This document shows positions 50,888-60,005 of a stretch of 64,000 nt of DNA, piece by piece (the first letter of the stretch is position 1; each line of letters starts with the position of its first letter). This DNA is from Bog-473 sp963850095 (GTDB lineage Bacteria > Actinomycetota > Acidimicrobiia > Acidimicrobiales > RAAP-2). The stretch spans positions 97,935-161,934 of the forward strand of contig CAWKJX010000001.1 of assembly GCA_963850095.1 (NCBI GenBank), written 5' to 3'. Below the pieces are notes generated by a model that was not told the origin of the DNA, did not search any database, and worked only from the letters and a program-made list of their open reading frames with translations. Both the position numbers and the translations under genes were made by a program.

Positions 50888-51799
50888 CTACCAGGCCAGG
50901 ATGAGCAACTCCCCGGCCACCACGTTGAGCCAATGGGCCGCAGAGGCCTCGCCGGCCACCACCGCCAAATGCCCGTTGGCGTCGACCAGCAGGCCGAACT
51001 CGCCCGGCTTCAACTCGCCGAAGGCGTCGACGCAGCGCAGCAGCACGCCGTCGGGCACCAGGGAGTGCGGCAGGCCGTCGAGATACTCGCGGCCCTGGTC
51101 GGTGCGCGCCGCCAGCTCGACGCTCCCCTCCGCCGGCAGCCCGGCCACCCGGGCGTCGGCCACCGTGGCCGCCAGCTGCAGGTTGCCGAAGTGATCGACC
51201 CAGGTCACCTCGGCGCGCAGGCACGTCCGGCCGTCGTGCAGGCGGCCCTGCTCGACCACGCCCCCGACGAGGCGCACCAGCGACGCCGGCTCCAGCTCCT
51301 CGCCCAGCTGGGCCAGCGGGACGCCGCGGCACAGCGCCGCCGCGGCCGGCGCGAACAGGTCACGCCCGTCGAAGGTGGCACCGCGTTCGGGCGACGCGGT
51401 GTGGCGGGCCAGCTCGACCACGTGGGCGATGGGTGCCTCGGCGGCCGACTCGGCCGCAGCGACGAGGAGCCCGTTGTCGGGTCCGACGAAGGACAGGGAA
51501 CCGCCGGAGGGCAGGGCGACCTCCAGGGCGACGCCACGGCGGTCGGTGCCCACGCCCGGGTCGACCACTCCCAGCACCACCCCGGGGCCGAGATGCGGCA
51601 CCGCCCGGACCAGTGTATGGCTGCCGGCCCGCACGTCGAACGGTGGGATGTGATGGGTCAGGTCGATGACGGTGGTGCCGGGCGCCAGGGCGGCTATGAC
51701 GGCGTGCACCACGCCGGCGAATTCGTCCCGGGTACCGAAGTCCGAGAGGAAGAAGACGGTGCGCGCCGGCCGCGGGTCGCTCGGCGTCCTCTCGGCCAT
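50888..51799 (-). CDS. SAM hydroxide adenosyltransferase (DUF62 family)
   Basis: 303 residues. 'FFLSDFGTRDEFAGVVHAVI' at the N-terminus, 'VVDPGVGTDRRGVALEV', 'SFVGPDNGLL', 'FDGRDLFAPAAAALCRG' and 'WVDHFGNLQL' match the family that hydrolyses S-adenosylmethionine to adenosine and methionine with a conserved Asp-Arg-His set; related enzymes chlorinate or fluorinate SAM. Nothing here suggests halogenase activity. It follows rex's upstream region and lies in line with proC, 36 bases upstream. Confidence 0.87.
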   Translation of the reverse strand: MAERTPSDPRPARTVFFLSDFGTRDEFAGVVHAVIAALAPGTTVIDLTHHIPPFDVRAGSHTLVRAVPHLGPGVVLGVVDPGVGTDRRGVALEVALPSGGSLSFVGPDNGLLVAAAESAAEAPIAHVVELARHTASPERGATFDGRDLFAPAAAALCRGVPLAQLGEELEPASLVRLVGGVVEQGRLHDGRTCLRAEVTWVDHFGNLQLAATVADARVAGLPAEGSVELAARTDQGREYLDGLPHSLVPDGVLLRCVDAFGELKPGEFGLLVDANGHLAVVAGEASAAHWLNVVAGELLILAW

Positions 51800-51835
51800 G
51801 TCGCTCTCGCCCCCGGTTCCGGTCCCGGTCCCGGC

Positions 51836-52651
51836 TCAGCGCTGGAGGTGGCGCGCCCGTTCCGTCGCGGCCGCCACCGCCTCCATGAAGGCCGAGCGGA
51901 CCGCCCGGGCCTCGAGCGTGCGGATGCCCGCCGCCGTGGTGCCGGCCGGCGACGTCACCTCGGCCCGGAGGGACTCGGGGTCGCGGCCCGTCTCGGCCAG
52001 CAGCGCGGCCGAGCCCTTCATCGTCTCGACCACCAGCGTGCGGCTCACCTCGCGGGTGAGGCCCATCTGCACGCCCGCCTCCATGAGGGCCTCGGCCACC
52101 AGGAAGAAATACGCGGGACCCGAGCCCGACAGGCCGGTCACCGCATCGAGCAGGCGCTCGGGCAGCCGGACCACCTTCCCTACCGCCGACAACACGTCCT
52201 CGGCCCAGGCCAGGTCCTGTGAGGTGGCGAAGGAGCCGCCCGAGATGGCCGTGACGCCCGCCCCCACCAGGGCCGCCGTATTGGGCATGGCCCGCACCAC
52301 GGCGGGCTCGCCCCCGAGCGCGGCCTCGAGCCGCTGGCAGGGCAGGCCGGCCACAATGGAGACCAGGCGCGTGACCCCCGTCACGCCGAGGGCGCGGCAC
52401 GCGCCTTCGGCGGCGTCGGGCTTGGTGGCCAGAATGGCGCCGGGGACGTGCTCACCGTCGGACGCCAGCATTCCCGGCTCGGGCGACGCCGTGGTGCGCA
52501 ACCCGGGGAACTCGGCGGCCAGCTCGGCGCGCCGCTCGGCCACCGGTTCGACCACGGTGACGTCGTCGGCCGCGGCCCAGCCCGAGCGCACCAGCCCGCC
52601 CAGCAACGCGCCCCCCATCTTCCCGCCGCCGACGATGACCAGGCTGGACAC
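51836..52651 (-). CDS. proC: Pyrroline-5-carboxylate reductase
   Basis: 271 residues. Last step of proline synthesis, NADPH-dependent. N-terminal Rossmann motif 'LVIVGGGKMGGALLGGL', 'VRAMPNTAALVGAGVTAI' and the C-terminal signature 'TGLSGSGPAYFFLVAEALMEAGVQMGL' (quoted in part as 'LSGSGPAYFFLVAEAL') are clear. The usual family length is about 270. In mycobacteria proC also lies between mshA and the hemACDB genes, so the order here is conserved. Confidence 0.95.
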   Translation of the reverse strand: MSSLVIVGGGKMGGALLGGLVRSGWAAADDVTVVEPVAERRAELAAEFPGLRTTASPEPGMLASDGEHVPGAILATKPDAAEGACRALGVTGVTRLVSIVAGLPCQRLEAALGGEPAVVRAMPNTAALVGAGVTAISGGSFATSQDLAWAEDVLSAVGKVVRLPERLLDAVTGLSGSGPAYFFLVAEALMEAGVQMGLTREVSRTLVVETMKGSAALLAETGRDPESLRAEVTSPAGTTAAGIRTLEARAVRSAFMEAVAAATERARHLQR

Positions 52652-52706
52652 GGTCGCGACGATACCGAGCGCAGACCCGGGGCGCTGGTGTCGCAGTGTG
52701 GTCCGC

Positions 52707-53201
52707 TCAGCGCCCCCGGGGCCGCCGGCGATACGTCGAGGGGTAGCCCAGCGTCATGGCGGTCGGGAAGTGCTCGTCGGTGTAGAGCACGGACCCGCCG
52801 GCGATGCGGTCGAGCTCGTCGTCGTCCACCAACCGGGCCGGAACCCGACCCACCAGGTAGACGGCGTCCTCGGGCCCGAGGGCGAACCACATGCCGAAGA
52901 GATGGGCGTTGCGGCGCAGCAGGTAGGTGTAGACGTCGGACTTGTTGGCCTCGGGCGCCGGCATGAACTGGGCCTCGTGGTGCAGGGTGCGCTGCTTGAG
53001 CGTGAGCCAGACCGTGATGAAGTCCTTCTCCTCCCCCTTGAACCTCAGATACCAGCGGAACGAGGCGGTGCGGTCGGTCACCTCCTGGCGCTCGGCCGCC
53101 ACCAGAAGACCGTCGGCCGCCAACTCGCGGGCGGCCCAGCCGTCGATGCAGGCGACGGCGGCCGCCATCTCCTCTTCTTCGGGGAGATCGACCAGCGGCA
53201 C
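52707..53201 (-). CDS. YbjN-domain protein
   Basis: 164 residues; GTG at 53201. Fold features are 'FRWYLRFKGEEKDFITVWLTLKQRTLHHEA' (quoted in part as 'RWYLRFKGEEKDF'), 'VYTYLLRRNAHLFGMWFALG' and 'AVYLVGRVPARLVDDDELDRI', the type III-chaperone-like YbjN domain found next to mshA in actinobacteria (Rv0487 in M. tuberculosis, from memory). The role is unknown; 'sensory transduction regulator' annotations are not evidence. It begins 22 bases after the mshA stop. Confidence 0.8.
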   Translation of the reverse strand: MPLVDLPEEEEMAAAVACIDGWAARELAADGLLVAAERQEVTDRTASFRWYLRFKGEEKDFITVWLTLKQRTLHHEAQFMPAPEANKSDVYTYLLRRNAHLFGMWFALGPEDAVYLVGRVPARLVDDDELDRIAGGSVLYTDEHFPTAMTLGYPSTYRRRPRGR

Positions 53202-53223
53202 GAGGAGACGGGTCGGCTTGAAC

Positions 53224-54486
53224 TCAGCCGCACTCGACGAGGCGGCCGGCGGCCAGCTCGTCGTGCAGCTCCACCAGCGCCCGCGCCGCCGCCCGCCAGG
53301 TATAGCGCCGGGCCCGCAACACCGAGTTCGTGGACAACCGCTCGGCCGCCAGCGGCTCCTCGAAGACCGAGCGCACCGCGGCCGCGTAGGCGGCCGGCTC
53401 GGGCTCGTCGACCAGGAGGCCGGTCACACCGTGGTCCACCAGGGTGGTCAGCCCACCCACGGCCGAGGCCACCACGGGCGTGCCGCAGGCCGCCGCTTCC
53501 AGTGCCACCAGCCCGAACGACTCGGACCGGCTGGGCACGAGGCACACGTCGGCCGCCCGGTAGTAGGAGGACAGCAGCTCGTGAGGCTGCGGCTCGACGA
53601 AGTGCACGTGCTCGCGCACCCCTCGGGCGTCGGCCACGTCGTGCAGGGCCGACAAGGACTTCTCGCCGTGCGGCCCGCTCGGGCCTCCCACCACGACGAG
53701 CCGGTAGGGCTCCCCGCCGTCGGCCAGCAACTCGGCCAGCGTCTCGACGGCGGCGTCGGCGCACTTGAGCGGCTGGATGCGCCCCACGAAGAGCAAGAGC
53801 CGGCCGTCGAGGGGCAGGCCCAGGGCGCGCCGCGCCTGGGGCCGGTGCCCGGGCCCGAAGAAGGCGTGGTCGACGCCGGGCGGCACGATGCGGATCCTCC
53901 CGGGCTCGCCGCCGTACAACGAGGCAATCTGCTCGGCCTCGACCGTGCACGACGCCAGCACGGCGTCGGAGCACTCGATGATGGACGCCTCGGCCTCGGC
54001 CCGCCGGTGCGGCATGTCGGCCTCGACCTCCTCGGGCATCGACTCCGCCTTGACCCGGTCGAGGGTGTGGAAGGTGCACACGAGCGGCAGGTTCAGCTCG
54101 TGCTTTATGACGTGCCCCGACAGGCCGGACAGCCAGTAGTTGGCGTGGATGGAGGTGTAGGGCAGGTCGGCGCCGCCCTGCGCCCGGCCCGTGGCCATGG
54201 CCTCGAGCACCCGTCCGGTGAACTCGTCCACCACCGTCGGCAGGGACTCCTTGGGGATGGCGTGGCGCGGCCCGGCGGGCACGTGGTGCACCCGCAGCCC
54301 CGGCTCGAGGTCGACCACGGGCGGCAGGTCCCCGGACCAGGCTCTTGTGAAGACGTCGCAAGCGACGCCGCTGCGGGCCAACGCGGCGGTGAGCTCGCGC
54401 ACATAGACGTTCATGCCGCCGCCGTCGCCCGTGCCCGGCTGGGCCAGTGGGGAGGTGTGCAGGGAGAGGACGGCGAGCCGGCGCAT
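53224..54486 (-). CDS. mshA: D-inositol-3-phosphate glycosyltransferase
   Basis: 420 residues. First step of mycothiol synthesis: moves GlcNAc from UDP-GlcNAc to inositol-3-phosphate. The diagnostic start 'LSLHTSPLAQPGTGDGGGMNVYVREL' (quoted in part as 'SPLAQPGTGDGGGMNVYV'), 'IHANYWLSGLSG', 'CTFHTLDRVKAE', 'VPPGVDHAFFGPG' and the GT-B donor site 'SRSESFGLVALEAAACGTPV' are all present. Mycothiol is specific to actinobacteria and supports the taxonomic call. Other msh genes are not in the window. Confidence 0.95.
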   Translation of the reverse strand: MRRLAVLSLHTSPLAQPGTGDGGGMNVYVRELTAALARSGVACDVFTRAWSGDLPPVVDLEPGLRVHHVPAGPRHAIPKESLPTVVDEFTGRVLEAMATGRAQGGADLPYTSIHANYWLSGLSGHVIKHELNLPLVCTFHTLDRVKAESMPEEVEADMPHRRAEAEASIIECSDAVLASCTVEAEQIASLYGGEPGRIRIVPPGVDHAFFGPGHRPQARRALGLPLDGRLLLFVGRIQPLKCADAAVETLAELLADGGEPYRLVVVGGPSGPHGEKSLSALHDVADARGVREHVHFVEPQPHELLSSYYRAADVCLVPSRSESFGLVALEAAACGTPVVASAVGGLTTLVDHGVTGLLVDEPEPAAYAAAVRSVFEEPLAAERLSTNSVLRARRYTWRAAARALVELHDELAAGRLVECG

Positions 54487-54554
54487 GGCGCTGAGAAGCC
54501 TACCGGGAGCGCCGAATTGCGCTCCGGGACCCCGGGGCAGGCGCCGGAACGGGG

Positions 54555-55013
54555 TCAGGCCTTGACGTGGTGGTCCGAGGACGGCGTCTCCGCTTGGACC
54601 CCCTCTTCCCCGTCCGCCCCGGGGGGCGCCTCGGGGCCCGACCCGCGTTGCTCGCCGTGCTCGTCCTCGTAGTCCCGGCGGAACGCGAGGTAGATGCGCA
54701 CGAGCGCCTGCTTCTGGTCCTCGCTGATGCGCTGGTCGGCCATGATGGCCCGGGTCAGGTCGGGCGAACCCTGCGGCGCCTCCAAAATGCCCGCCTGCAC
54801 GTAGAGCGTCTCGGCCGAAATGCGCAGCGCCTTGGCGATCTGCTGGAGGATCTCGGCGGAGGGCCGCCGCAGCCCGCGCTCTATCTGGCTCAGGTAGGGG
54901 TTGGAGATGCCGGCCAGCTCGGAGAGCCGGCGCAGCGAGAGCCGGGCCGAGGCCCGCTGCTCACGGATGAACGACCCGAGATCGAGCCAGCGATCTGGGG
55001 GGTCCGTGCTCAC
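54555..55013 (-). CDS. XRE-family helix-turn-helix regulator
   Basis: 152 residues; GTG at 55013 is chosen because it lies shortly before the domain, and the longer frame overlaps sodA's leader. The HTH (about residues 10-66) reads 'LGSFIREQRASARLSLRRLS', 'ISNPYLSQIERGLRRPSAEI' and 'LQQIAKALRISAETLYVQAG', a subgroup common in mycobacteria near mshA (similar to Rv0474 from memory). A short helical part and an acidic tail follow. It is divergent from sodA with 133 bases between, so it may regulate sodA and itself; that is inference. Confidence 0.83.
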   Translation of the reverse strand: MSTDPPDRWLDLGSFIREQRASARLSLRRLSELAGISNPYLSQIERGLRRPSAEILQQIAKALRISAETLYVQAGILEAPQGSPDLTRAIMADQRISEDQKQALVRIYLAFRRDYEDEHGEQRGSGPEAPPGADGEEGVQAETPSSDHHVKA

Positions 55014-55146
55014 TCCTGCAAGCGTACTGTCGCCTCCGGGCGCGCCGGGGTTGCCCCGCCCTGCGCCGGCCCTCGAGGCCTGGTTCCGCCGACGGTCGGT
55101 TCGGGTATGGTCCAGCACGCACAGGAACGACGACTGAGGAGACGCC

Positions 55147-55761
55147 ATGGCCGAGTACACCCTCCCGGACCTGCCATACGACTACGCCGCGCTGGAACCC
55201 CACGTGTCGGCGCAGATCATGGAGCTCCACCACGACAAGCACCATGCGGCCTACGTGACCGGGGCCAACCAGACGCTCGAGAAGCTGGCGGCGGCGCGCG
55301 ACAAGGACGACTTCGGCGCCATCGTGGGCCTCGAGAAGACGCTGGCCTTCCACATTTCCGGCCACGTGCTGCACTCCATCTTCTGGAAGAACCAGAGCCC
55401 CGACGGGGGCGACAAGCCCGACGGCGCGCTGGGATCGGCCATCGACGAGAACTTCGGTTCCTTCGACAAGTTCAAGGCGCAGTTCACGCAGGCCACCTCC
55501 ACCATCCAGGGTTCGGGCTGGGGCGTCCTGGCCTACGAGCCCCTGGCCGGCCGGCTGATCGTCGAGCAGGTCTACGACCACCAGAGCAGCATCGGCCAGA
55601 GCTCCATCCCGCTCCTCGTCTTCGACGCCTGGGAGCACGCCTTCTATCTGCAGTACAAGAACGTGAAGGCCGACTTCTTCGCCGCCCTGTGGAACGTCGT
55701 CAACTGGCCCGACGTGGCGGCCCGCCTCGACGCCGCCAAGGGCTTCAAGCTCGCCGGCTGA
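55147..55761 (+). CDS. sodA: Superoxide dismutase, Fe/Mn type
   Basis: 204 residues, normal length. Dismutates superoxide in the cytoplasm. Metal ligands are the His in 'QIMELHHDKHHAAYV', the His in 'FHISGHVLHSIFW', and Asp and His in 'LLVFDAWEHAFYLQYKN'. 'GSGWGVLAYEPLAGRL' is the signature loop; Gln in 'STIQGSGWG' fits a cambialistic or Mn-type assignment but does not settle the metal. GAGGAG (55136-55141) stands five bases before the ATG. No signal peptide. Confidence 0.95.
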   Translation: MAEYTLPDLPYDYAALEPHVSAQIMELHHDKHHAAYVTGANQTLEKLAAARDKDDFGAIVGLEKTLAFHISGHVLHSIFWKNQSPDGGDKPDGALGSAIDENFGSFDKFKAQFTQATSTIQGSGWGVLAYEPLAGRLIVEQVYDHQSSIGQSSIPLLVFDAWEHAFYLQYKNVKADFFAALWNVVNWPDVAARLDAAKGFKLAG

Positions 55762-55823
55762 TCCGCCCGGCTCGGTCGCCCCATGCCGGGCGCGGCCGGG
55801 AGCGCACGGCGGCCCGACTGGCC

Positions 55824-56030
55824 CTATGGGCCGTCCTGGCCGTACTGCAATGCCAGATGCAACTCGCACGTGCGGCGGGTGGGGTCGCGCTCGAGATCGG
55901 CCGGCTCTATCGCGGCGCCACAGCTCTCGCAGGCTCCGTAGGTGCCCTCGCTCAGTCGCTCGAGGGCTCGGTCGACCCCGTCGAGCACCGCGGCGGAGCG
56001 GGCCAGTTCGGACTCGTAGCGCTCCTCCAT
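55824..56030 (-). CDS. TraR/DksA-type zinc-finger protein
   Basis: 68 residues. A coiled N-terminus ('RYESELARSAAVLDGVDRAL') precedes 'LSEGTYGACESCGAAIEPADLERDPTRRTCELH', quoted in part: the finger is CESC then CELH, so the fourth ligand is His rather than Cys. DksA-like proteins enter the RNA polymerase secondary channel; this one is short, as in many actinobacterial members, and lacks the long coiled coil, so it may do something simpler. Convergent with sodA and divergent from the SpoIIE gene. Confidence 0.75.
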   Translation of the reverse strand: MEERYESELARSAAVLDGVDRALERLSEGTYGACESCGAAIEPADLERDPTRRTCELHLALQYGQDGP

Positions 56031-56144
56031 CCCGACGGAGGGTAGCGCCCCTGAGGCAACATGGACGGCATTGGAGTGGCTACGTCGGGTTGCAGGGTTT
56101 CAGGCGGCTCTTGGCGGTTTAGGGGTTCCGTAACGGGGGAACAC

Positions 56145-57368
56145 ATGGGTGCAACCGGTATGCGCGTCCAGCCGCTCGACGGTGGGAGCCCAGCAACCGC
56201 GCACCGCGATGTCGGCGCGGTCAGCGGGCGAGCCACGCACGCCTCGAGGAGGTTCGCTGCGGTCGCGGCCTCGGTGAGCGAGGCGCGGCGCTTCCTGCTC
56301 TCGCTCCTGCCCGACGGGTGCGAGTCCGCCGAGGCGGCCGAGGCGGCCGACTCGGCTGCGCTCATACTCTCCGAGCTGGCCACCAACGCCGTGCAACACG
56401 CGGGGACCGACTTCGAAGTGGCGGTCGACATTGCACCCGACGGTCGCCGCCTGCACGTCGGCGTCAGCGACAGTGCCGAGAGCTTCCCGGTCCCCCGGGA
56501 CGCCGACACCGAAGCGTCCGGCGGCCGCGGGCTGCGCATTGTGCGCGAGCTTGCCGATGCGTGGGGGATCGGCACGCGCCGCGGCCGGGCCGGCAAGACG
56601 GTCTGGTTCCGCCTGTTGCTGCCGGCCACGGGCGTCGACCCGACCGACGACCAGGAGCGCCGGATCTCCCACGAGCCGGCGCACAACCTGCTGCCCGACA
56701 CCAGCCCCCCTGTCCGCGGCCGGGGCGTCGCGGCGCGCTCCCTGCCGGCGGCGGTCGGCGTCGAGGTCGGAGGGGACTGGTACGACGTCGTCCCCATCAC
56801 CGACTCCCTGGTGGCGCTCGTGGTCGGCGACGTGCAGGGCCACGACCTCGGGGCCGCCAACATCATGAGGCAGCACAGCCACACCCTCGAACGGCTGGTC
56901 CGCGAGGAGCAGTCGCCCGGCCGGGCGCTCGAGCGCCTCAACCAGTTCTGCCTCCTCGGGTCCGAGCAGCGGTTGGCCACCGCGCTGGTGGGCGTGCTCG
57001 ACCGCTCGACCGGCACCGTCACGTTCTCCTCGGCCGGGCACCCGCCGCCACTGCAGGTCGTCGGCGACCGGGCGGCCGAGCTGCCGGTGCCACCGGGACC
57101 GCCGCTCGGTGTGCAGCGCTGCCGCTACAAGGACCACGCGTTCAAGCTCACTGACGGCTGCCTCGTCATGTTCACCGACGGGCTCGTGGAGCGACGTGGC
57201 CCCTTCCTCGACGAGCGGCTCGGGAAGCTCGAGATGTCCCGGCGCGCCACGCCCAGCAGTGAGGCGGGCGTGGTGGCCGACTTCGTCATTGAGGCGATGA
57301 CCTCGGACGAGCCGAGTTCCGACGACATCGTCGTACTGACCGCCCGGAGGCACGCCGGCGCCGCCTGA
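56145..57368 (+). CDS. Anti-sigma-type ATPase fused to a SpoIIE/PP2C phosphatase
   Basis: 407 residues from ATG at 56145, which has CGGGGGA five bases upstream; ATGs further up are weaker. Residues about 50-190 are an RsbW/SpoIIAB-type HATPase: 'ALILSELATNAVQHAG' (N box) and 'GGRGLRIVRELADAWG' (G box). Residues about 215-400 are a SpoIIE phosphatase: 'VGGDWYDVVPI', 'LVVGDVQGHDLGAANIMRQ', 'TFSSAGHPPPL', 'CLVMFTDGLVERRG' and 'SSDDIVVLTA' supply the metal Asp and Gly residues. Proteins with both modules switch alternative sigma factors through anti-anti-sigma proteins. No partner sigma factor is adjacent. Confidence 0.85.
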   Translation: MGATGMRVQPLDGGSPATAHRDVGAVSGRATHASRRFAAVAASVSEARRFLLSLLPDGCESAEAAEAADSAALILSELATNAVQHAGTDFEVAVDIAPDGRRLHVGVSDSAESFPVPRDADTEASGGRGLRIVRELADAWGIGTRRGRAGKTVWFRLLLPATGVDPTDDQERRISHEPAHNLLPDTSPPVRGRGVAARSLPAAVGVEVGGDWYDVVPITDSLVALVVGDVQGHDLGAANIMRQHSHTLERLVREEQSPGRALERLNQFCLLGSEQRLATALVGVLDRSTGTVTFSSAGHPPPLQVVGDRAAELPVPPGPPLGVQRCRYKDHAFKLTDGCLVMFTDGLVERRGPFLDERLGKLEMSRRATPSSEAGVVADFVIEAMTSDEPSSDDIVVLTARRHAGAA

Positions 57369-57424
57369 GCCCGGCCGGGCCGGACGGCCAGGCGGGTACC
57401 TCGGGGTTGCCCGCGGTCCCTATT

Positions 57425-58838
57425 GTGACGGCCGTGACCGCAGAGGAGGCCGTGGCGACGCTGGTGGGCGCCCACCTCCCCGTCCCGTGCGTGGACGGCG
57501 AGGAACGGCCCTACCGCGACCTGGACTGCGCTGCCTCCACTCCGGCCCTGGAGGTGGTGGCCGATCGCGTGGCCGAGTTCCTCCCTTGGTACTCGAGCGT
57601 GCACCGGGGAGCCGGGTACAAGTCGCGCCAGGCCACGGCCGCCTACGAGGCGGCGCGCGACAGCGTGTACCGCTTCGCCCACCGCCGCGCCGGCGGTGAC
57701 GACGTGGTCGTGCTCGTCCGCAACACGACCGAGGCCATCAACCACCTGGCCTACCGGCTGCAATTCGACCCCGACGACGTCGTCGCCACCACCGTGGTGG
57801 AGCACCACGCCAACCTGCTGCCCTGGGCGCGGGTGGCGCGCCGGCGCTGGGTGGAGTGCGGTACCGACGGCACCTTCACGACCGAAGACGTGGTGCGCGT
57901 ACTCGACGACGGCCGCCGCCCGGCTCTCCTGGCCCTGACCGGGGCCTCCAACGTCACCGGGTGGCTGCCCCCGGTGGAGGAGATCTGCGCCGAGGCCCAC
58001 GCGCGCCGCGTGCCGGTCCTGCTCGACGCGGCCCAGCTGGCGCCGCACCGGCCGCTGCCCCCGGGACCGGACTACCTCGCCTTCAGTGGGCACAAGCTCT
58101 ACGCGCCGTTCGGGGCCGGCGCGCTCCTGGGGCCGCGGACGACGTTCGAGAGTGGTGACCCGTTCCTGGCCGGTGGCGGCGCCGTCGACCTGGTCGACCT
58201 GGACGAGGTCATCTGGACCGAGCCCCCGAACGCGAGGAGGCGGGGTCGCCCAACGTGGTCGGCGCCGTGGCCTTCGGGACCGCCATGGACGAGCTGGAGC
58301 GGATCGGTTGGGACACCGTGATCGGGCACGAGACCGTGCTCGCCCGACAGCTCCACCGCGGCTTGCGCGCCATTGACGGCGTCCGGGTGTTGGGACCGCA
58401 CGCGGCGGCCGACGAGGACGGCACCGCCACCCTCGCCGTCGCCACCTTCACCGTGGAGGGGATGCACCACGCACTGGTGGCGGCCCGGCTGAGCGCCGAG
58501 TTCGGCATCGGCGTCCGCCACGGCTGCTTCTGCGCCCACCCCTACCTGATCCGCCTGCTCGGCGTCGGGCGTGACGGGGTGGATCAGGCGCGCGCCGCGG
58601 TCCGCCGGGGCGACCGGAGCGGCATTCCCGGCGCCGTACGGGCCAGTTGCGGGCTCGGCACCACGAGTGAGGACGTGGACGCGCTGCTCGGGGCCCTGGG
58701 GGCGCTGACCGCCGGGCTTCCCGCACCCGTGACCTACGTGCAGGACAGCGTGACGGGCGACTTCTGGCCCGAAGGTGACGCCGGCGGGTGGAGCGCGGCC
58801 GACCGCCCGGCCGGCGCCGCGTCCGCGCGCGGGGCTGA
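57425..58838 (+). CDS. Class V aminotransferase / cysteine desulfurase-like enzyme, frameshifted
   Basis: About 470 residues after correction. PLP Lys lies in 'YLAFSGHKLYAPFGAGALLG'; other landmarks are 'RNTTEAINHLAYRL', 'EHHANLLPW', 'LTGASNVTG' and 'VLLDAAQLAPH'. A Cys-rich loop 'IGVRHGCFCAHPY' matches the SufS active-site Cys region. The frame breaks near 58228: adding one G turns the readout into 'PEREEAGSPNVVGAVAFGTAM', which continues cleanly. The end is uncertain. The open frame runs on into the lipoprotein, but a TGA at 58836-58838 in the adjacent frame, next to the lipoprotein's ribosome site, is a natural stop. GTG at 57425 is a tentative start; TTG at 57407 is possible. Confidence 0.75.
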
Positions 58839-58845
58839 GGAGTCC

Positions 58846-59850
58846 GTGAGGTCGCCGGCGTTGGCGGCGCTCGTCCTCGCCGCCGCGGTGCCCGTGCTGG
58901 CCGGGTGTACCAGCACCCCGGCCGGCAGCAGTTCCACCCGCGACGTGGCCTGGGTGGCGACGAGCGCATCGGTGACGCTGCCGGGCAAGGGGATCACGCC
59001 GGTGCGTCTGGCGGCAGAGAAAGTCGGGAAGCAGGTCGTGCTGGGGAGCCTCCCCTCGGCACTGGCCTATACGTCCGGCGACGCCGCGCTGCTGGTCGTC
59101 ACCCAGGGCGACGACACCCTGCACGAGGTCGACCCGGCCACCCACCGCGTCGAACACGTCGCCGGCGTCGGCGTCGAGCCCGACGCCGTGGCGGTCGCCC
59201 CCGGGGGGACGGGGGGCAAGGGCATGGCGCTGGTGGCCAACCTCGACTCGAACACGGTGACGCCCGTCGACCTGGGCACGTGGCGGCCGGGCCGAGCCAT
59301 ACCCGTGGGCAACGAGCCGGTGGCCATCGCGGTGGCCACGGCGGCTCCGGGAGGGGCGACGGCGTTCGTGGCCGACTTCGGCAGCAACGAGGTGACGCCG
59401 ATCGATTTGAGCACCATGGAGGCCGGCGCACCCATTGCGGTGGGGCCCGGACCGCAGACCCTGGGCGTCGCCGGCGACGAGGTGCTGGTGGGCAACTTCA
59501 CGAACAGCACGCTGACGCCGATCACCGTGTCGACCCTGCGGGCGGGCGCGGCCGTCGCCCTGCCGCTCAACCCGACCGGCATCGCGGTGGCGCCGTCGGG
59601 TGCGGCCGCGTACGTGTGCGGCGGCGCCGGCGTGGTGCCGGTGAGCCTGACCGCGCTGGGACCGACGCTCGGGACGACCATTGTGCTGCCGGGCATCGCC
59701 CAGGGGATTGCGCTGGACGCGACCGGGAACACGGCCTGGGTGACCCAGCAGGCCGGGACGCTGGTCCCGGTCACGCTGACCACCGGCGGTGTCGGCAGGC
59801 CCATCCACCTGGGCGGGCACCCCTCGGCCATCGTCATCGGCGCGGGATGA
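58846..59850 (+). CDS. Lipoprotein with YVTN/beta-propeller repeats
   Basis: 334 residues. GTG at 58846 follows GAGGAG (58837-58842). A short lipoprotein signal ends in the lipobox 'VLAGCTSTPAG', so the mature protein is lipid-anchored outside. About seven repeated blades of roughly 42 residues follow, with recurring text like 'NEPVAIAVA', 'ATAFVADFGSNEVTPIDLST' and 'NPTGIAVAPSGAAAYV', the YVTN/NHL-type pattern. Such proteins bind partners rather than catalyse. In the window's frame it is continuous with the upstream aminotransferase, which I consider an indel effect, because lipobox and ribosome site argue for a separate protein. Confidence 0.75.
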   Translation: MRSPALAALVLAAAVPVLAGCTSTPAGSSSTRDVAWVATSASVTLPGKGITPVRLAAEKVGKQVVLGSLPSALAYTSGDAALLVVTQGDDTLHEVDPATHRVEHVAGVGVEPDAVAVAPGGTGGKGMALVANLDSNTVTPVDLGTWRPGRAIPVGNEPVAIAVATAAPGGATAFVADFGSNEVTPIDLSTMEAGAPIAVGPGPQTLGVAGDEVLVGNFTNSTLTPITVSTLRAGAAVALPLNPTGIAVAPSGAAAYVCGGAGVVPVSLTALGPTLGTTIVLPGIAQGIALDATGNTAWVTQQAGTLVPVTLTTGGVGRPIHLGGHPSAIVIGAG

Positions 59851-59852
59851 GC

Positions 59853-59880
59853 GGGCCGCCGGCCTGAGCCGGCGCCGGCC
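59853..59880. terminator. GC-rich hairpin after the lipoprotein gene
   Basis: GCCGGC (59858-59863), loop CTGA, GCCGGC (59868-59873), with flanking GGGCC/GGCC that can extend the stem around a small bulge. It starts three bases after the lipoprotein stop. No T-run follows, as usual for this GC content. Confidence 0.45.
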
Positions 59881-60005
59881 CACACCCGGCGCCGCTGAGT
59901 TCACCCTGCCGTCACCATCGTCTCCAACGGGGATGACGGCTTCGATATCGTCGGTGGCAGGCGGACCGGCCGGACAACCACTCTGACGGCAGGCGCGCCC
60001 CCACC

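Noticed and set aside
50888..51799. Possible SAM-dependent chlorinase or fluorinase
   Set aside because: The sequence fits the widespread DUF62 SAM hydrolase group, and there are no halometabolite genes nearby.
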